From positions 18,476,877-18,540,876 of the forward strand of contig CAMZMU010000055.1 of the NCBI GenBank assembly GCA_947311845.1: 64,000 nt of DNA. Reading direction: 5' to 3'. The translations under genes were made by a program, and so were the position numbers. A model generated the notes under the pieces. That model ran no database searches. It saw only the letters and a program-made list of their open reading frames with translations, and was not told the DNA's origin. Source of the DNA: Poa pratensis (Eukaryota; Streptophyta; Magnoliopsida; Poales; Poaceae). Of this stretch, positions 1-11,363 are shown one piece after another (the first letter of the stretch is position 1; the number at the start of each line of letters is the position of its first letter).

Positions 1-3000
1 CATCCGTCTCCTATGGTGATAAATCAAAAGCGGAGGTAAAGGGCCTCGGCAAGGTGGTAGTTGCAAAGGATATCACCCTTGTAAATGTCATGCTTGTCGA
101 GTCCCTCGGTTACAATCTTATGTCCGTTCGTGCACTTAATAAGATGAATTTTGATGTCCATTTTACTATTGATATGGTGGTACTCTTGAGGAGCAAGACT
201 CTAAAGGTCATGTTCGTTGGGTATGTTGAAAATGAGTTGTTTGTGGTGGACTTTTCGGGGTCAACCAACACTCAAGCAATATGCCTATTCGGAAAGGCCG
301 ACGTGGGTGGTTGTGGCATCGCCGCTTGTCCCATGTCAACATGAGAACTTTGCAAAGTCTTCACAAGGGTGGCCACATTCTTGGACTAAAAGACAATGTT
401 TTTTTTCTAGAGATCGTCTTTGTAGGGCTTGTGTTGAAGGAAAGATGCATGATTCTCCCCATCCAAGCAAGACCATCATTTCATCAAAGAGGATATTGGA
501 ACTTCTTCATGTTGATCTCTTTGGTGCCGTGCCTCAACCTAGTCTTGGTGGGAAGAAATATTGTTGGTGATTGTTGATGACTATTCAAGATTTACTTGGG
601 TTTATTTCTTCAAGACGAAGGATGAGACCCAACAAGCCGTCATCGACTTTTCCAATGAAGTTCAACGCCAACACAATGTCCCTATATTGGTCATTAGGAG
701 TGACAATGGCTCCGAGTTCAAGAACTACACCTAAATGAGTTTCTTAGTGAAGAGGGGATTCGTCATCAATATTCCGCTGCATATACCCCTCAACAAAATG
801 GTGTAGCCGAAAGGAAGAACCGGACCTCATGGATATGGCAAGGTCTATGTTGGCGGAGTTTAAGTCTCCACTCTTCTTATGGGCCGAGGCTATCTCCACG
901 GCGTGTCATTCATCAAACCGGCTATTCTTTCGCAGGCAAGAAGTTTACACCTTATGAGATGCTCACCGGCAACAAGCCCAATGTCTCCTACTACCGAGTA
1001 TTTGGTTGTAAGTGTTTCTATAAGATCAAAGTGTTCGTTTGTCTAAATTTGAATCTAAAGCTTTAGAGGGTGTTTTTGTTGGGTACGGTGCCGAATCTCA
1101 CACCTATAGAGTCTATGACAAAACCTTGGGAAAGTCATAGAATCTTGTGATGTGAGGTTCGATGAGAATGACGGCTCCCAAGTGGCGCAATTTCATGTTT
1201 GTGATGTAGATAATGAGGAGCCTCAAGATGCAATAAGAAGAATGGGCATTGGTTTCCATCGCCCATTGAGATTCATTACGAGCCTCCTCAAGCAAGTCCA
1301 AGCTCCACTCAAGTGGAGACCTCATCATCACAAGTTGAACGGCGCCTACATGGAAGCAAATGATGCACCAACCCAAGAACAAGTTCAAGACCCTCCTCAT
1401 GTTGACCAAGTTGCTATGCAAGAACCAAGTTCTCCATTTGTTGATGCTAGCCAAGGTCAAGACCAAGATCAACCCTCTCCTTCTATTGTTGAAGATGTGC
1501 ATAATGATGATCAAGGTCAACATTCCGGTCAAGACGGGGACTCAAATGATCAAGATGATCAAGAGATACCTCCAAGATGCAATAGAGATATCGAAGCCCG
1601 TCGTAAAGCAAGGATTGCAAGAGACTTTGAAATAAAGAGTCACAAGCTAGAAGAAATTGGTGACCTAAGAAGGGTGTTACCACAAGAAGACAATTGGCAA
1701 GCTTTAGTGAACATCAAGCTCATATTTCCATGGTGGAACCAAAGAAAGTGTTTGAAGCTCTTGAAGATCCGGATTGGTTAGAAGCTATGCATGATGAACT
1801 CAATAACTTCAAGCGCAACAAAGTGTGGAATCTAGTTGAGAAGCCAAAGGATTGCCGCAATGTTATAGGCACAAGTGGATATTCAAGAACAAGCAAGATG
1901 AGCATGGAATGGTTGTGAGGAACAAGGCAAGATTGGTTGCACAAGGATACTCTCAAGTTGAAGGCATTGATTTTGGAGAGACTTATGCACCCGTGGCTCG
2001 CCTTGAGTCCATCCGTATCCTTCTTGCATATGCATCACATCATAACTTTAAATTGCAACAAATGGATGTGAAAAGTGCCTTTCTTAATGGTCCTTTAAAG
2101 GAGTTGGTATATGTTAAGCAACCACCGGGTTTCGAGGATCCCAATTCCCTAACCATGTCTACAAGCTTGATAAGGCGCTCTATGGTCTAACAAGCACCTC
2201 GTGCTTGGTATGAGCACCTAGAGAGCTCTAGTAGACCGTGGATTTGTTGGGAAATCGATCCCACTCTCTTTACCAAGAGGGTTAAAGGGGAGCTTTTCAT
2301 ATGCCAACTTTATGTTGATGATATTATATTTGGCTCATCTAACAAAGCTTTCAATGATGAATTTTCAAAGCTTATGACCGATAGGTTCGAGATGTCTATG
2401 ATGGGCGAATTGAAGTTCTTTCTGGTTTTGAGATCAAGCAATTGAATGAAGGGACTTTCATCTCTCAAACCAAATATACCCAAGACATGCTCAAGAGGTT
2501 CAATATGCAAATGCTAAGGAGAAGCGGTTTCCCATGGACACCAAATGCCATCTTGAACTTAACCCCACGGTATCGATGTTGATCAAAAACTTTATCGCTC
2601 TATGATTGGTTCTTTGCTTTATCTTTGTGCATCTAGACCCGATATTGTGTTGAGTGTAGGGGTGTGTGCAAGGTATCAAGCGCTCCTAAAGAAAGCCACT
2701 TGAAGGCGGTCAATAGAATCCTTCGATATTTGGTTTATACCCCAAGGTTTGGTTTGTGGTACCCAAAGGGCACTAATTTCTCTCTTGCCGGGTACACGGA
2801 TTCGGATTGGGGCGGTTGCAAGGATGATAGGAAATCAACTTCCGGGGCATGCCAATTTCTTGGTAGGTCCTTGGTGAGTTGGTCTTCTAAGAAGCAAAAT
2901 TGCATATCTCTCCCCGCCGAAGCCGAGTATGTGGCGGCCGCTAGTGCATGCACTCAATTGTTATGGATGAGGCAAACTTTAAAGGAATACGGTGTCAATT

Positions 3001-3257
3001 GTGACAAAGTGCCTCTTTTGTGTGACAATGAAAGTGCAATCAAGATTGGCCACAACCCGGTGCAACACTCAAGAACGAAGCATATTGAGATCCGTCATCA
3101 TTTTATTCGGGATCATATTGCCCGTGGTGATATTGAGCTTGGCTATATTCCAACCAAATACCAACTTGCCGATATTTTCACGAAGCCACTTGATGAAGCA
3201 AGATTCACTTATTTGAGGCATGAGCTAAATATCGTGGATTCAAGGAGCTTGACTTGA
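1..3257 (+). pseudogene. copia pol remnant: GAG-pre-integrase, integrase, RT, RNase H
   Basis: This polyprotein would have made and integrated the cDNA of the element. The pieces lie in shifting frames. They are a GAG-pre-integrase motif (WHRRLSHVN, about 312-340), the integrase finger CRACVEGK (about 424-450), the integrase core with DDYSRFTW (about 577-600), SDNGSEF (about 700-720) and an eroded PQQNGVAERKNR stretch (about 787-825), the RT palm with [11 protein letters not shown] (about 1927) and YVDD (2311-2322), and RNase H with GYTDSDWGG (about 2791) and EAEYVAA (about 2920). Frameshifts occur near 300, 400 and 830, and stops near 733 and 2188, so no full protein can be made. The C-terminal RNase H frame (2664-3257) is open to its natural end. 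Confidence 0.9.
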
Positions 3258-4186
3258 TTATCTTGCATACACACCTATATTTGACTATCTATTTGGTTTA
3301 GGTGTAGGCATGGACATAGGGGGAGTGCGGTCCTAATCCATTGGACTATCCCCCCCCCATTATGCCGATAGCAAGACTCATTTGCTTCTCTATGTTCATT
3401 TGTTGAATTATGAGCTTAAATGACGAGTTGTGGCCGTGAACCCAAGATATATCTTCACGGTGTCACACTACACACTCATACATGGTGGCCTAGGCCACCG
3501 CCCTCTTCTTTTTGAAGAGTTGGGTCTCATTGGAGATTTTATTGCATACTTGTTGTTTCTACCCGCTTTCGAATCACTTCCAATGTTGTTATTTGGGTTT
3601 TCGTGGTTTTATCTCCATTGGAAGTGTGAAGAAACCATCATGTTTGCATATCCCCGTATCACTCAACGTTGCTCCATGGTCACTCTTGAAGATGGTTCTC
3701 AGCAAAGAAGTCCGGAAGTTTTCCAAGAATTTTGTTTAAGCAAGATTTTCAGAAAAAGGGAGAAGTTTTTTTAGCGAAAAAGGGAAAAGCTAGTCTGGCC
3801 GGCCGGGCCAGAGGCCGGCTCCATCGGGCGGGTGCCCGGCCCAGGCCGGCTGCCAGGCCGGCTCCCAGGCCGGCGGCTCGGGTCACATCCCGGCCGGCTC
3901 CTCAGGGCATCTAGATCGGGGGAGGGATCGAACCGCCGGTTCCCCCACTTCTTCCTCCTCTCCCCCACAACCTCCAACACCATTGCTGCCCCTCCCGTGC
4001 TCCTCCTCCACCGCCCCCACCATTTGAGCCGCTCCCTCACCTCCTTCTCCCTCAGATCTGCAAGCCCCCCTCAAGATCCACCTTCCCATCCACGAAATTT
4101 CTCTTTTGGTGGAAGATTGGGGGAGTTCTCCTCCATTGATTTGTGCCCTCTCAAGATTGGATTTCTCTCGGTGAATCTCGAGCAAG
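3258..4186 (+). other. spacer between copia pol and extra ORF, with GC-rich array
   Basis: There is no convincing gene here. A purine-rich stretch CATAGGGGGAG at about 3314-3325 resembles an internal polypurine tract. A perfect 16-bp palindrome (GGTGGCCTAGGCCACC) lies at 3484-3499. From 3788 to 3905 a GC-rich array repeats the core CCAGGCCGGC. A pyrimidine-rich leader (about 3940-4100) then runs into the ATG at 4187, looking like a 5' untranslated region. A separate promoter for the downstream ORF is possible but not shown. Confidence 0.5.
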
Positions 4187-5644
4187 ATGGATGATGATTC
4201 GGCTTTTGATGGCCTTGATGACCTAGATGATTCCCCTCTCTCAAGGTTCAAGGGCAAGGAACATCTTTGGGAGTCCTCTTACTCCTCTTCCTCCGCCAAC
4301 CCCAAGGCCAAGAAACTCAAGGTCATCTCCAAGAAGAAAGGGCCTCCCCTGTTCAATCCGGAGGAACCGGTACGTTCAACTTGGATCAAAGTGGCTAGTG
4401 ATGAGTTTGAGAATGACCGCTTGATTTTCAATCCATATGCTTTTGGCAAGCCCACTTGCATGAATGATGGCCGGTTCTATTACAAGATGCATCAACAAGT
4501 GTTTGATCAACTAATTAGTCCTTTGAAGAACTCTCATGTTCCCACCTTTTACTTCAATGTGGATAGTGCAAGGGAATTATGGCCGGAGGTGATGGGGGTT
4601 ATGGATTTTCATAGTATTACTAACCTCATGCCGGTGAATACCCCTTATTCTCCTGAGCTGCTTCAAGAATTCTATGCCACAATTTATTTCTCCAGGGAAG
4701 GAAAGAGGACTATGACATGGATGAGTGCCGGTATCAAATGCGAAGCTTCTCTTGCTGAATTTGGTTCTCTCTTTGGCATAGAGGAGCTACCTCTTTGTCC
4801 CATGGCTTATGTTCGTATTCACATGCAAAAACTCATGAAAGCCACTCCCGGGATCCATCATTGCTATCCCTCCGAGTCGGGCACTATTGGAAAGATCCCC
4901 AAGAGCTCTTACATGACTCCTTTTTGGAAAGCCACTTATTTCATCCTCCGGAACACTATTGCCATCAAGTTTGGGGAAAAGGGTATGACTCGCATATACA
5001 TGGTCAATCTTCTTCATCACATTGTTACCACCAAGGAGAGGAAGAAGAAAATAGATGTTCTTGATTACATGTGGGAAGAGATGCACTCTGTGGTTCTTGA
5101 GTCCAAGGTTCCAATTTATGGTCCGTACCTTCAGAACCTCTTTGAACTCAAGTTGGCTAAGGTCTCGCTCGATGCCTATGCCACAACATTGATTGCGCCT
5201 ACACTTCATGCTTTGCCGTCTCGTCCCCCGAATGTCATCATTCCTACTCAAGAGAAACGTGCTGGAACAAAAGCTCCCGAAGCTCATGTTGAGGCCTCTA
5301 AGAAGAAGCACGGCATCATGGATGTTTTCAAGAAAATGAATTGCTTCTTTGCGGACAAGCAAGCCAAGAACTTCAAGGCCTATCACAAGCAAAAGTCTTA
5401 TAACCGCAATCAAAGGGAGATTATGAAGAAACTTGAGCTTCCCTTGCCTTCTCGCTCAAGCTCGACCGAGGTCTCGGAGAATACTTACAATTCCAACTAC
5501 ACCTATTGGTTCGGCGATGATGCTTCATCTCTTGCTCCCTATTGGCCGGACACTCATGATGCATCAAGCTTCGGTCAAGCTTTTGGTGGCACCAATGCGG
5601 ATGTTGATAGTGAAGATGATGCAGACGAATATGAAGACGAGTGA
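4187..5644 (+). CDS. extra ORF of SIRE-type copia element (so-called env-like / plant transposon protein)
   Basis: This is an uninterrupted 485-codon frame between RNase H and the 3' LTR. The first 60 residues are acidic, then serine-rich, then basic (KKLKVISKKKG). The middle (about 65-320) is a globular block with TWIKVASDEFENDRLIF, FYATIYFSREGKRTMTW and a GSLFGIEELPL segment. This resembles the putative plant transposon protein domain found in many grass retroelement ORFs. The tail is acidic (DADEYEDE). I see no signal peptide, membrane segment or cysteine pattern, so a true envelope role is not supported. The start was chosen because it is the first ATG after a stop and leader-like sequence. 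It is intact while pol is broken. Function unknown. Confidence 0.7.
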   Translation: MDDDSAFDGLDDLDDSPLSRFKGKEHLWESSYSSSSANPKAKKLKVISKKKGPPLFNPEEPVRSTWIKVASDEFENDRLIFNPYAFGKPTCMNDGRFYYKMHQQVFDQLISPLKNSHVPTFYFNVDSARELWPEVMGVMDFHSITNLMPVNTPYSPELLQEFYATIYFSREGKRTMTWMSAGIKCEASLAEFGSLFGIEELPLCPMAYVRIHMQKLMKATPGIHHCYPSESGTIGKIPKSSYMTPFWKATYFILRNTIAIKFGEKGMTRIYMVNLLHHIVTTKERKKKIDVLDYMWEEMHSVVLESKVPIYGPYLQNLFELKLAKVSLDAYATTLIAPTLHALPSRPPNVIIPTQEKRAGTKAPEAHVEASKKKHGIMDVFKKMNCFFADKQAKNFKAYHKQKSYNRNQREIMKKLELPLPSRSSSTEVSENTYNSNYTYWFGDDASSLAPYWPDTHDASSFGQAFGGTNADVDSEDDADEYEDE

Positions 5645-6208
5645 TCTCATGGGCTTTCACTTTACTTTCTCCTTTTTGGTGTCTTGATGCCAAAGGGGGA
5701 GAGAGATATCCAGGGATTTGCATTCATGCATTGCATCCATTTGTGTTTTTATTTGCATTGCAATCGTTTTAGTTGAACTCTATTTGGTTTATTCTTGTGG
5801 AACTTGGCTACCTAAGTTATTGTATCAAGGGACCTTATTATCATCGATTATTGTAAGGCTATGTTACTCTCGGTTATCTTTCCATATGGAGAAGTATACA
5901 TTGATCTTTTATTCTCGGTTATCTATCCATATGGAGAAGTCTATGGTGAGCTAAAATTTTCTATCCTTTACTCACATAGAACTTTTGTGATTACATGCCT
6001 TACTATTACTTGTTTATGCCAAGTTGTTGTTCTTCTCGTGCTAGTGCTTGCTTATTGTATCTTGTCTATCCTTTTAGTTTGCTAGCACTAGTTGTATGGT
6101 TGGCTTATAAAAGCAAGGGGGGTCTTCAATTAAAACATTGCCTATGCTTAAAGTAGATATTTTTTCGCAAATCCATATGTTGTCATCAAACATCAAAAAG
6201 GGGGAGAT
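5645..6208 (+). other. copia 3' untranslated region with polypurine tracts
   Basis: No gene is seen. Two purine-rich tracts flank it: CCAAAGGGGGAGAGAG at about 5690-5705 and the likely plus-strand primer AAAAAGGGGGAGA at 6195-6207, directly before the LTR. A short direct repeat, TCTCGGTTATCTTTCCATATGG (about 5870-5891) and a close copy (about 5913-5934), lies inside. Confidence 0.6.
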
Positions 6209-7348
6209 TGAAAGGACATTGTCCGCTAATCTTGTTTTGATGTTTGATCACAACACTTGGAGTGTTTTAACCCTTCGCTAAGTGCTCGCAGGAATTCTCG
6301 GGTTTTGTGTTAAAATGTTAAAGCGTTTACCTCTCTATACAAAAAGAAGAAAGAAATCGTCGGAGATTGCCGTGGTTGTGTAACCCTGAGAAGCCAGCCC
6401 CCAGGCCGGCTGGCTCGGCTAGGCAGCCAGCCCCCAGGCCGGCCAGGCCGGGGTCCAGGCCGGCTGGCTCGGCTGGGCAACCGGCCCCAGGCCGACCAGG
6501 CTAGGCTCCAGGCCGGCCAGGCCGGGCTCCAGGCCGGCTGGCTCGGATGGGTGGCCGGCCCCCAGGCCAGCTTCTCTGGGCCCTCTGAAGCAGCGCGCCA
6601 GGCCGCCTCCCAGTTCCCTTTCAACGACCACTTTTTAGGAGCTATAAATGCTCCTCCACCTACCTTGGGACAGGTAGCTCGCCCACACTTGAAGACACCA
6701 TTATTGCAAGCTCAAGAATCATCTAGATCTCCCAATCCCTCCACCCAAACTCGTTGATCTTTGGAGGATTGAAGGAGAAGGCCCGAATCTACATCTTCAC
6801 CAAGCCGTTTTTCATTTCCCTCTCATTCACTTGAGGGACCCTTTGCTAGGATTTTCTCTGGCAAAACCTAGCTCATTGTTGTACTTACTTGATTGTCTTT
6901 GTGACAGATTGTAGCTGTTCGGGAGCCCCCAACCTAATTGTGGGTTGTGCCCCGGATCATTGTTGTAAAGGCTCCAGAATCCGCATTGAAGGTTTCCGAT
7001 AGTGGAAGGTGAACCAATCCTTTGTGGTGCGGTTCATCGGAGAATAGGGTGAGCCTTTGTGGCGTTGAGATCGACCTTTATGGTTCCTCACACCCCTCCA
7101 ACAAGACGTACTCCCCTTTAACTCGGGAATACATCCATGTCTCCGCATGCTTTCACCTTCGGTTACCTCTATCCTTGTTTACCGTCTTTACTTCGTGTAT
7201 CTTGCTTAGTTGTTAGCTTGTCATATAGGTAAATTCATCGTAGTTGCATATTTAGAGAATTTACCTTTTGTGTCAAGCCTAATTTAAAAAAGTACTAAAA
7301 TTGAAATAGCACCTATTCACCCCCTCTAGGTGTCATGTGATCCTTTCA
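6209..7348 (+). repeat. 3' LTR of the copia element
   Basis: It starts TGAAAGGA right after the polypurine tract and ends TCCTTTCA, an 8-bp perfect terminal inverted repeat. Length is 1140 bp. The U3 part carries a GC-rich array of CCAGGCCGGC-type units (6385-6610). TATAAAT at 6643-6649 is the likely core promoter. The segment around 6905-7130 is clearly similar to 18405-18640 in the solo LTR further right, so the two belong to related families. Confidence 0.88.
6637..6655 (+). promoter_or_regulatory. TATA box of copia LTR inside a perfect inverted repeat
   Basis: AGGAGC, then TATAAAT, then GCTCCT: the TATA box is the 7-nt loop of a perfect 6-bp inverted repeat. The position within the LTR fits the U3/R border. 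Promoter activity is inferred. Confidence 0.6.
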
Positions 7349-7353
7349 ACTTG

Positions 7354-8108
7354 TAGATATGATCCAAAGCAATGATATACTCATGAAAATATAACAAGTG
7401 CAGATCTGATAACATGGCACTCGGGCCCTAAGTGTCAAGCATTAAGCACACCAAGTTGCAACAACGATAAATAGCACACACAACGGAACTAGGCACCATG
7501 CCCTAATAATCTGACATCTATTACATGAACAATCTCATCCAATCCCTACCACCCCCTCAGCCTACAGCGGGGAATTACTCACACATGGATGGGGGTACAT
7601 GGATGGTCGATGGAGAGGCGGTGGTGATGACGATGGCGATGATCTCCCCTCCAATCCCCGTCCCGGCAGGGTGCCGGAACAGTAACTTCTGACCCCCGAA
7701 CTAGGGTTTTCGATGGCAGCGGAGCTCAGAAGTGTTTCTCGTAAAATCCTCAGGGGGTCGCGAGTTTTAGGTCGAGATGAAATATGTAGTCGAGAGGGCG
7801 TCGCCAGACGGGCCCCGAGGCGGCCAGATGACACCTGGGCACAGCCCCACTCTGGCCATGGCCAGGGGTCGTCTTGGGGTTGTGGGCCCCGCTTGCAGCT
7901 CCCCTTGTGGCTCCGTGGGTCTTTTGGCAAATTAGAATTTCTGGAATTTTTCTAGAATTTTTCGAGCACTTTAAATTTCTGCACAAAAATAAGATACCAA
8001 GGCAATTCTGCTGAAAACAGCGTTAGTTCGTGTTAGTTCAATTCAAATCATGCATGTTAGAGGTAAAACAATATCAAAAGTGTTTGAAAAAGTGGATACA
8101 TTTTGGAC
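7354..8108. repeat. dispersed repeat fragment, family not identified
   Basis: There is no gene. Composition changes sharply at 7349, where the copia LTR ends. The stretch has an AT-rich start, a GC-rich centre (7560-7910) and an AT-rich end reading TTTTGGACGTATCA. It looks like part of a degenerate high-copy repeat, but I cannot define its ends or its family. Confidence 0.3.
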
Positions 8109-8230
8109 GTATCAAGGAACCATTAGGACATACAGATGCTCGTAGCAGCAGCTAGCAGAAGCATGTAAGGGACCATGTTAAAGTGAAAACATATGCAACC
8201 TTCTTGGAGCCGCGAGCTTCATGTGCATGG

Positions 8231-8640
8231 GGTTTTGTAATAAGGGATCATGATGGCGAGTTCGTCGCTGCAGCAATAGGCAAACTGAGACACCCGCGTA
8301 ACGCTCTTCAGGCTGAGACGGAGCCACGGAGGCGTGCGTCGCTGCTGTGGAAGGTTCTGTAGCTTTGGGACTGAATCGAATTGTGTTTGAATCAGATTAC
8401 TCACCCTGGTAAATGCTCTGAATTCATCCAGCCATGACCTATCGGGAGTTGGGAATCTGCTTCGCGAGACTAGGAGTTTGTCCTTTAGTTTTAGCCATTG
8501 TCGTCGGGTTTGTAATAAAGTAGTGCGCGGTCTAGCTAAATTTGGCTCTTAGGCAGAGGATGAGTGTGTCGGATGGGCTGATATCCCACCAAACTTTGTA
8601 TGTGATTTAGTGGCTGACGATATTGTTGTGCACTCCGGTT
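8231..8640 (+). pseudogene. RNase H-like (RVT_3-type) domain fragment
   Basis: RNase H-like domains of this kind occur at the C-terminus of plant LINE polyproteins and in free-standing plant proteins. Reading in the plus direction gives GFVIRDHDGEFVAAA (from 8231), AETE (about 8323-8334) and, after a 1-nt shift near 8335, GLNRIVFESD (about 8370-8395), followed by ALNSSSHDL and LAKFGS with further shifts. The first acidic residue (D after R), the glutamate in AETE and the aspartate in ESD match the RNase H catalytic pattern. The reading is broken by at least three shifts or stops. No reverse transcriptase is recognisable upstream, so it is an isolated fragment. Confidence 0.65.
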
Positions 8641-10080
8641 AATGAACTCCATTCCGATGTAAAAAATAGTTATGTACTTGGTACGGAATAATATCTCTTT
8701 TACGAAATTTCTAATGGTATCTAATGGTAGAACGGTCAGAAGTAGTGGAAATTCCTTACTTTCGGTTCCGATGATACTTTATTTGAAAAAAGAGACACTA
8801 TATTTATAAGTTTTTTTAAAAAAATCCCTGCATGTTTCCAATGATGTATACCACAAACGTGTAAAATCTCAATTTCAAATACTTTGTATTCTAATCTACA
8901 TAAAAATGAACTGAGTGGATCTGAGTATAGTGAACAGTACACATTTTGTAATCTCTAAAGTTTATAAGATTTGTCATTTTTGTGTAACCCATAATACAAA
9001 AAATATCACATTGTGATTTTGCATGTTTGTATAATACATCATTGACTACATCCTATTTTTTCAGATTTTTTGAAACTTTTAAGTATATTTTTTAGAAAAA
9101 TTCGAGATAAAGTGATCATTGTAACCCGGGAGTCAAAGTAAAATTTTGGGTCTGCAACTGCTTATCTCTAGAACCTCTTCCGCATTGCCCGATCTAAATC
9201 GAATGTCCAACTCCCCTGGGCGCCGTCAATGCCCGACGCACGACATGCCTCACGAGATTCAAGTGACTGGCCTGGAAGATTACGACGCGGATGCGGCAAG
9301 TGGAGGGCCAGCACCGTGAGGCCGAAACGGCGAGGGAGATTCGGCCGGGGATGGGGAACATGACCTGGAGATGCATGCCTTCTCCCACCATCACTCTCGT
9401 TGCGCCGCCTCCGGTCGCCGGTGGCCGTGTCTCCGTTTTTCTCTATAGCTGGGTTCGTCGGGGCCGTGCTAGGCCAGTTGCCTGGTCTTGCGCCAGGGTG
9501 ATAGTCGGCGGGCTCTACGCCATGGCATCACTTTCGCCACCTCTGCAGCACGGACGGTGGTGGTCTCCGGTGGAGAGAAAAACAAAAGAGACTACATTAT
9601 GTTTTATGTTTTCGAGGATATTTTTATTTCTTAATGTGGGATGACACGTGGGATCTGCGGCCACATCAGCAAGTTCTTACGTGTGATGTCACCTCAGCCC
9701 TGACAAATGGGTTCTGCTGGTAAAAAACAACATCAATTCATGATCAATTTACGATTAGTGATTTTAGCGAAAATCTAGAAAATTTATGGCAATTTTGTGT
9801 CACAAAAACGTAAAGTGATACTATTTGGTAAATTTGACGCCAAAAGTGATGGTTTTACTCTAATAACGCGTCTTTGCCATCAACTTGTGGTTGTGTTGAG
9901 TAGCTGGTACGATAGGGTCCCTGGCATGGGGTCTGTAGTAGTATTTGCCTATCTGAACGTGTTAGATCACTTCGCTACGAGGTGAGTTAATTTGGCGGTT
10001 GGCCAGTGGATCGGCTGAAGCATCATGATCCTGAATACCAGCTGATACCTACATGTGCCGATGTGCGCGGCGTGCGCTCA
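8641..10080. other. intergenic sequence upstream of the transporter gene
   Basis: I see no supportable gene. 8650-9130 is AT-rich. 9180-9600 is GC-richer with short open frames of no recognisable family. 9720-9990 is again AT-rich and then merges with the promoter region of the transporter gene. Confidence 0.5.
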
Positions 10081-10093
10081 CAATATACTACCC

Positions 10094-10113
10094 GGCGCCT
10101 ATAGATAGGCACC
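10094..10113 (+). promoter_or_regulatory. probable TATA region of the transporter gene
   Basis: GCCTATAGATAGGC (10097-10110) is a perfect 6-bp inverted repeat with 2-nt spacer around TATAGATA, about 200 nt before the start codon. It is the best TATA candidate upstream of the ATG at 10298. Placement is inference. Confidence 0.4.
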
Positions 10114-11127
10114 CTAGCAAGTAGCAAGCTCTTCCCTTCGTGTAGATGGTATATATCGATCGAGCAAGAGGCAAAGGGTGGAAGAGCCGAGCCGTCTTGG
10201 TGCGCTGGGCCGGAGCTAGCCTGCTACTGGTAGCTTTGCTAGCCACCCTTTCCTTTCGATCGGGACACAGGAGCTAGCTCTCCTAAGAGTAGACGGCATG
10301 GGTGGTTCGACCCGTGAGGAGGTGAAGAAGATGGAGGCCGGCGGCGACACCGTCGGCCAGAACCTCGACGCCGGCGCGCTCTTCGTCCTGCAATCCAAAG
10401 GTGCCTCCATGGCCTCAACTAATTAAATTAGTGATTCTCTTCTTACTTGCCATCGCCATCTTTCTTCATTGGTGCACGCCAATCCAGCACATAACTTGTG
10501 TTCGTGGAGCGTCGGGTGCATCAAACAATTGATTTATACTTCCCACTTCCCAGGCTGCTGCTCCATTAAATTGTTACTCGTAGTCAACTATGATGCTCCA
10601 TTAATAGTTACTTAGTTTATTTAGTCTTGTACTACACCTCTGGTATACTAGTCTTATGCAACCAGTGTTTTGACAGCCCCAAATTCAAGCCTTGGAATCG
10701 TGCCCGTGCATTGCGTTGGAGATTAGGAACGTACTGATAGGTGTCAAAACACTATTATCAGATGGCATTTGCCAACTGCATTCAATGAGATGGGACACCA
10801 TCTTGACTAAATCGACTACCATTATTATCACATGGCAGCCACAGAGATAATGAAGCCTGCTGATGGTCAGTTTATGCATAAACCTATAAGTACAGTCGAG
10901 CCTTCATAAAAATAGCATCCCCTCAATTGATGTCAATCTACCCCCCACATGTAAAACACTGGCCATGCAATTCCCCTCTCGCGCAATTGAAAGGCCACTT
11001 AGCAAATAAACATGATTAAGACTAATTCTTAAAACTGGAAATCTAAAGAAATAAGTGTCATCATGTGTACCACCTTGAGAACACTTTTTTTTTGTAACGG
11101 GCCAAAAACTTTGCCCCAATCGATTAA

Positions 11128-11215
11128 TTAAGGAGTTTTACACGATGGCTGTGTGCATCACTCGATGCAGAGGCTAGGGTTCTCCCCATTTCTAAAAAAA
11201 TTAAGGAGTTTTACA
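11128..11215 (+). mobile_element. 58-bp 5'-truncated retroposon with 15-bp TSD in intron 1
   Basis: TTAAGGAGTTTTACA occurs at 11128-11142 and again at 11201-11215. The 58 bp between them (11143-11200) end in CTAAAAAAA. A short A-tailed insert with a 15-bp target duplication is the mark of LINE-type retroposition. The insert reads like the 3' end of a grass LINE, but the family is not certain. Confidence 0.75.
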
Positions 11216-11337
11216 AGAAAATAAAATAAGAGTACAACACTGGCCACTATTCTCCCGGTGAAAATTCGCTCAATCATTTTGCGCCCACGGTCATCCAAAG
11301 GCGGGCTCCCTCTTGATGTTCTCGAGGATGGTCATGT

Positions 11338-11363
11338 GGGGGGGGGGGGGGGGGGGGGGGGGG
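11338..11363 (+). repeat. poly-G tract in intron 1
   Basis: An uninterrupted run of 26 G, followed by AGGGGA. Length in the assembly is likely unreliable. Confidence 0.9.

Larger units (their letters stand above)
1..7348 (+). mobile_element. Ty1/copia LTR retrotransposon, SIRE/Maximus-like, 5' part outside window
   Basis: The order seen is end of protease, GAG-pre-integrase, integrase, reverse transcriptase, RNase H, a long spacer, an extra ORF, a polypurine tract and an LTR. Integrase before RT is the copia order. An extra ORF between RNase H and the 3' LTR, together with LTRs bounded by TGAAAGGA and TCCTTTCA, fits the SIRE (Maximus) lineage. The 5' LTR, gag and most of protease lie left of base 1. 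The 3' TSD copy would be ACTTG at 7349-7353; its partner is not visible. Family assignment is inference from architecture. Confidence 0.88.

Noticed and set aside
4187..5644. True retroviral-type envelope protein
   Set aside because: No signal peptide, hydrophobic anchor or glycoprotein cysteine pattern is visible; only the position is env-like.
9291..9644. 117-codon frame as a gene
   Set aside because: No domain, no supporting start context, and overlapping frames on the other strand; composition is GC-skewed intergenic DNA.
11338..11363. Poly-G tract as a regulatory G-quadruplex
   Set aside because: A homopolymer in an intron with uncertain length; no evidence of function.
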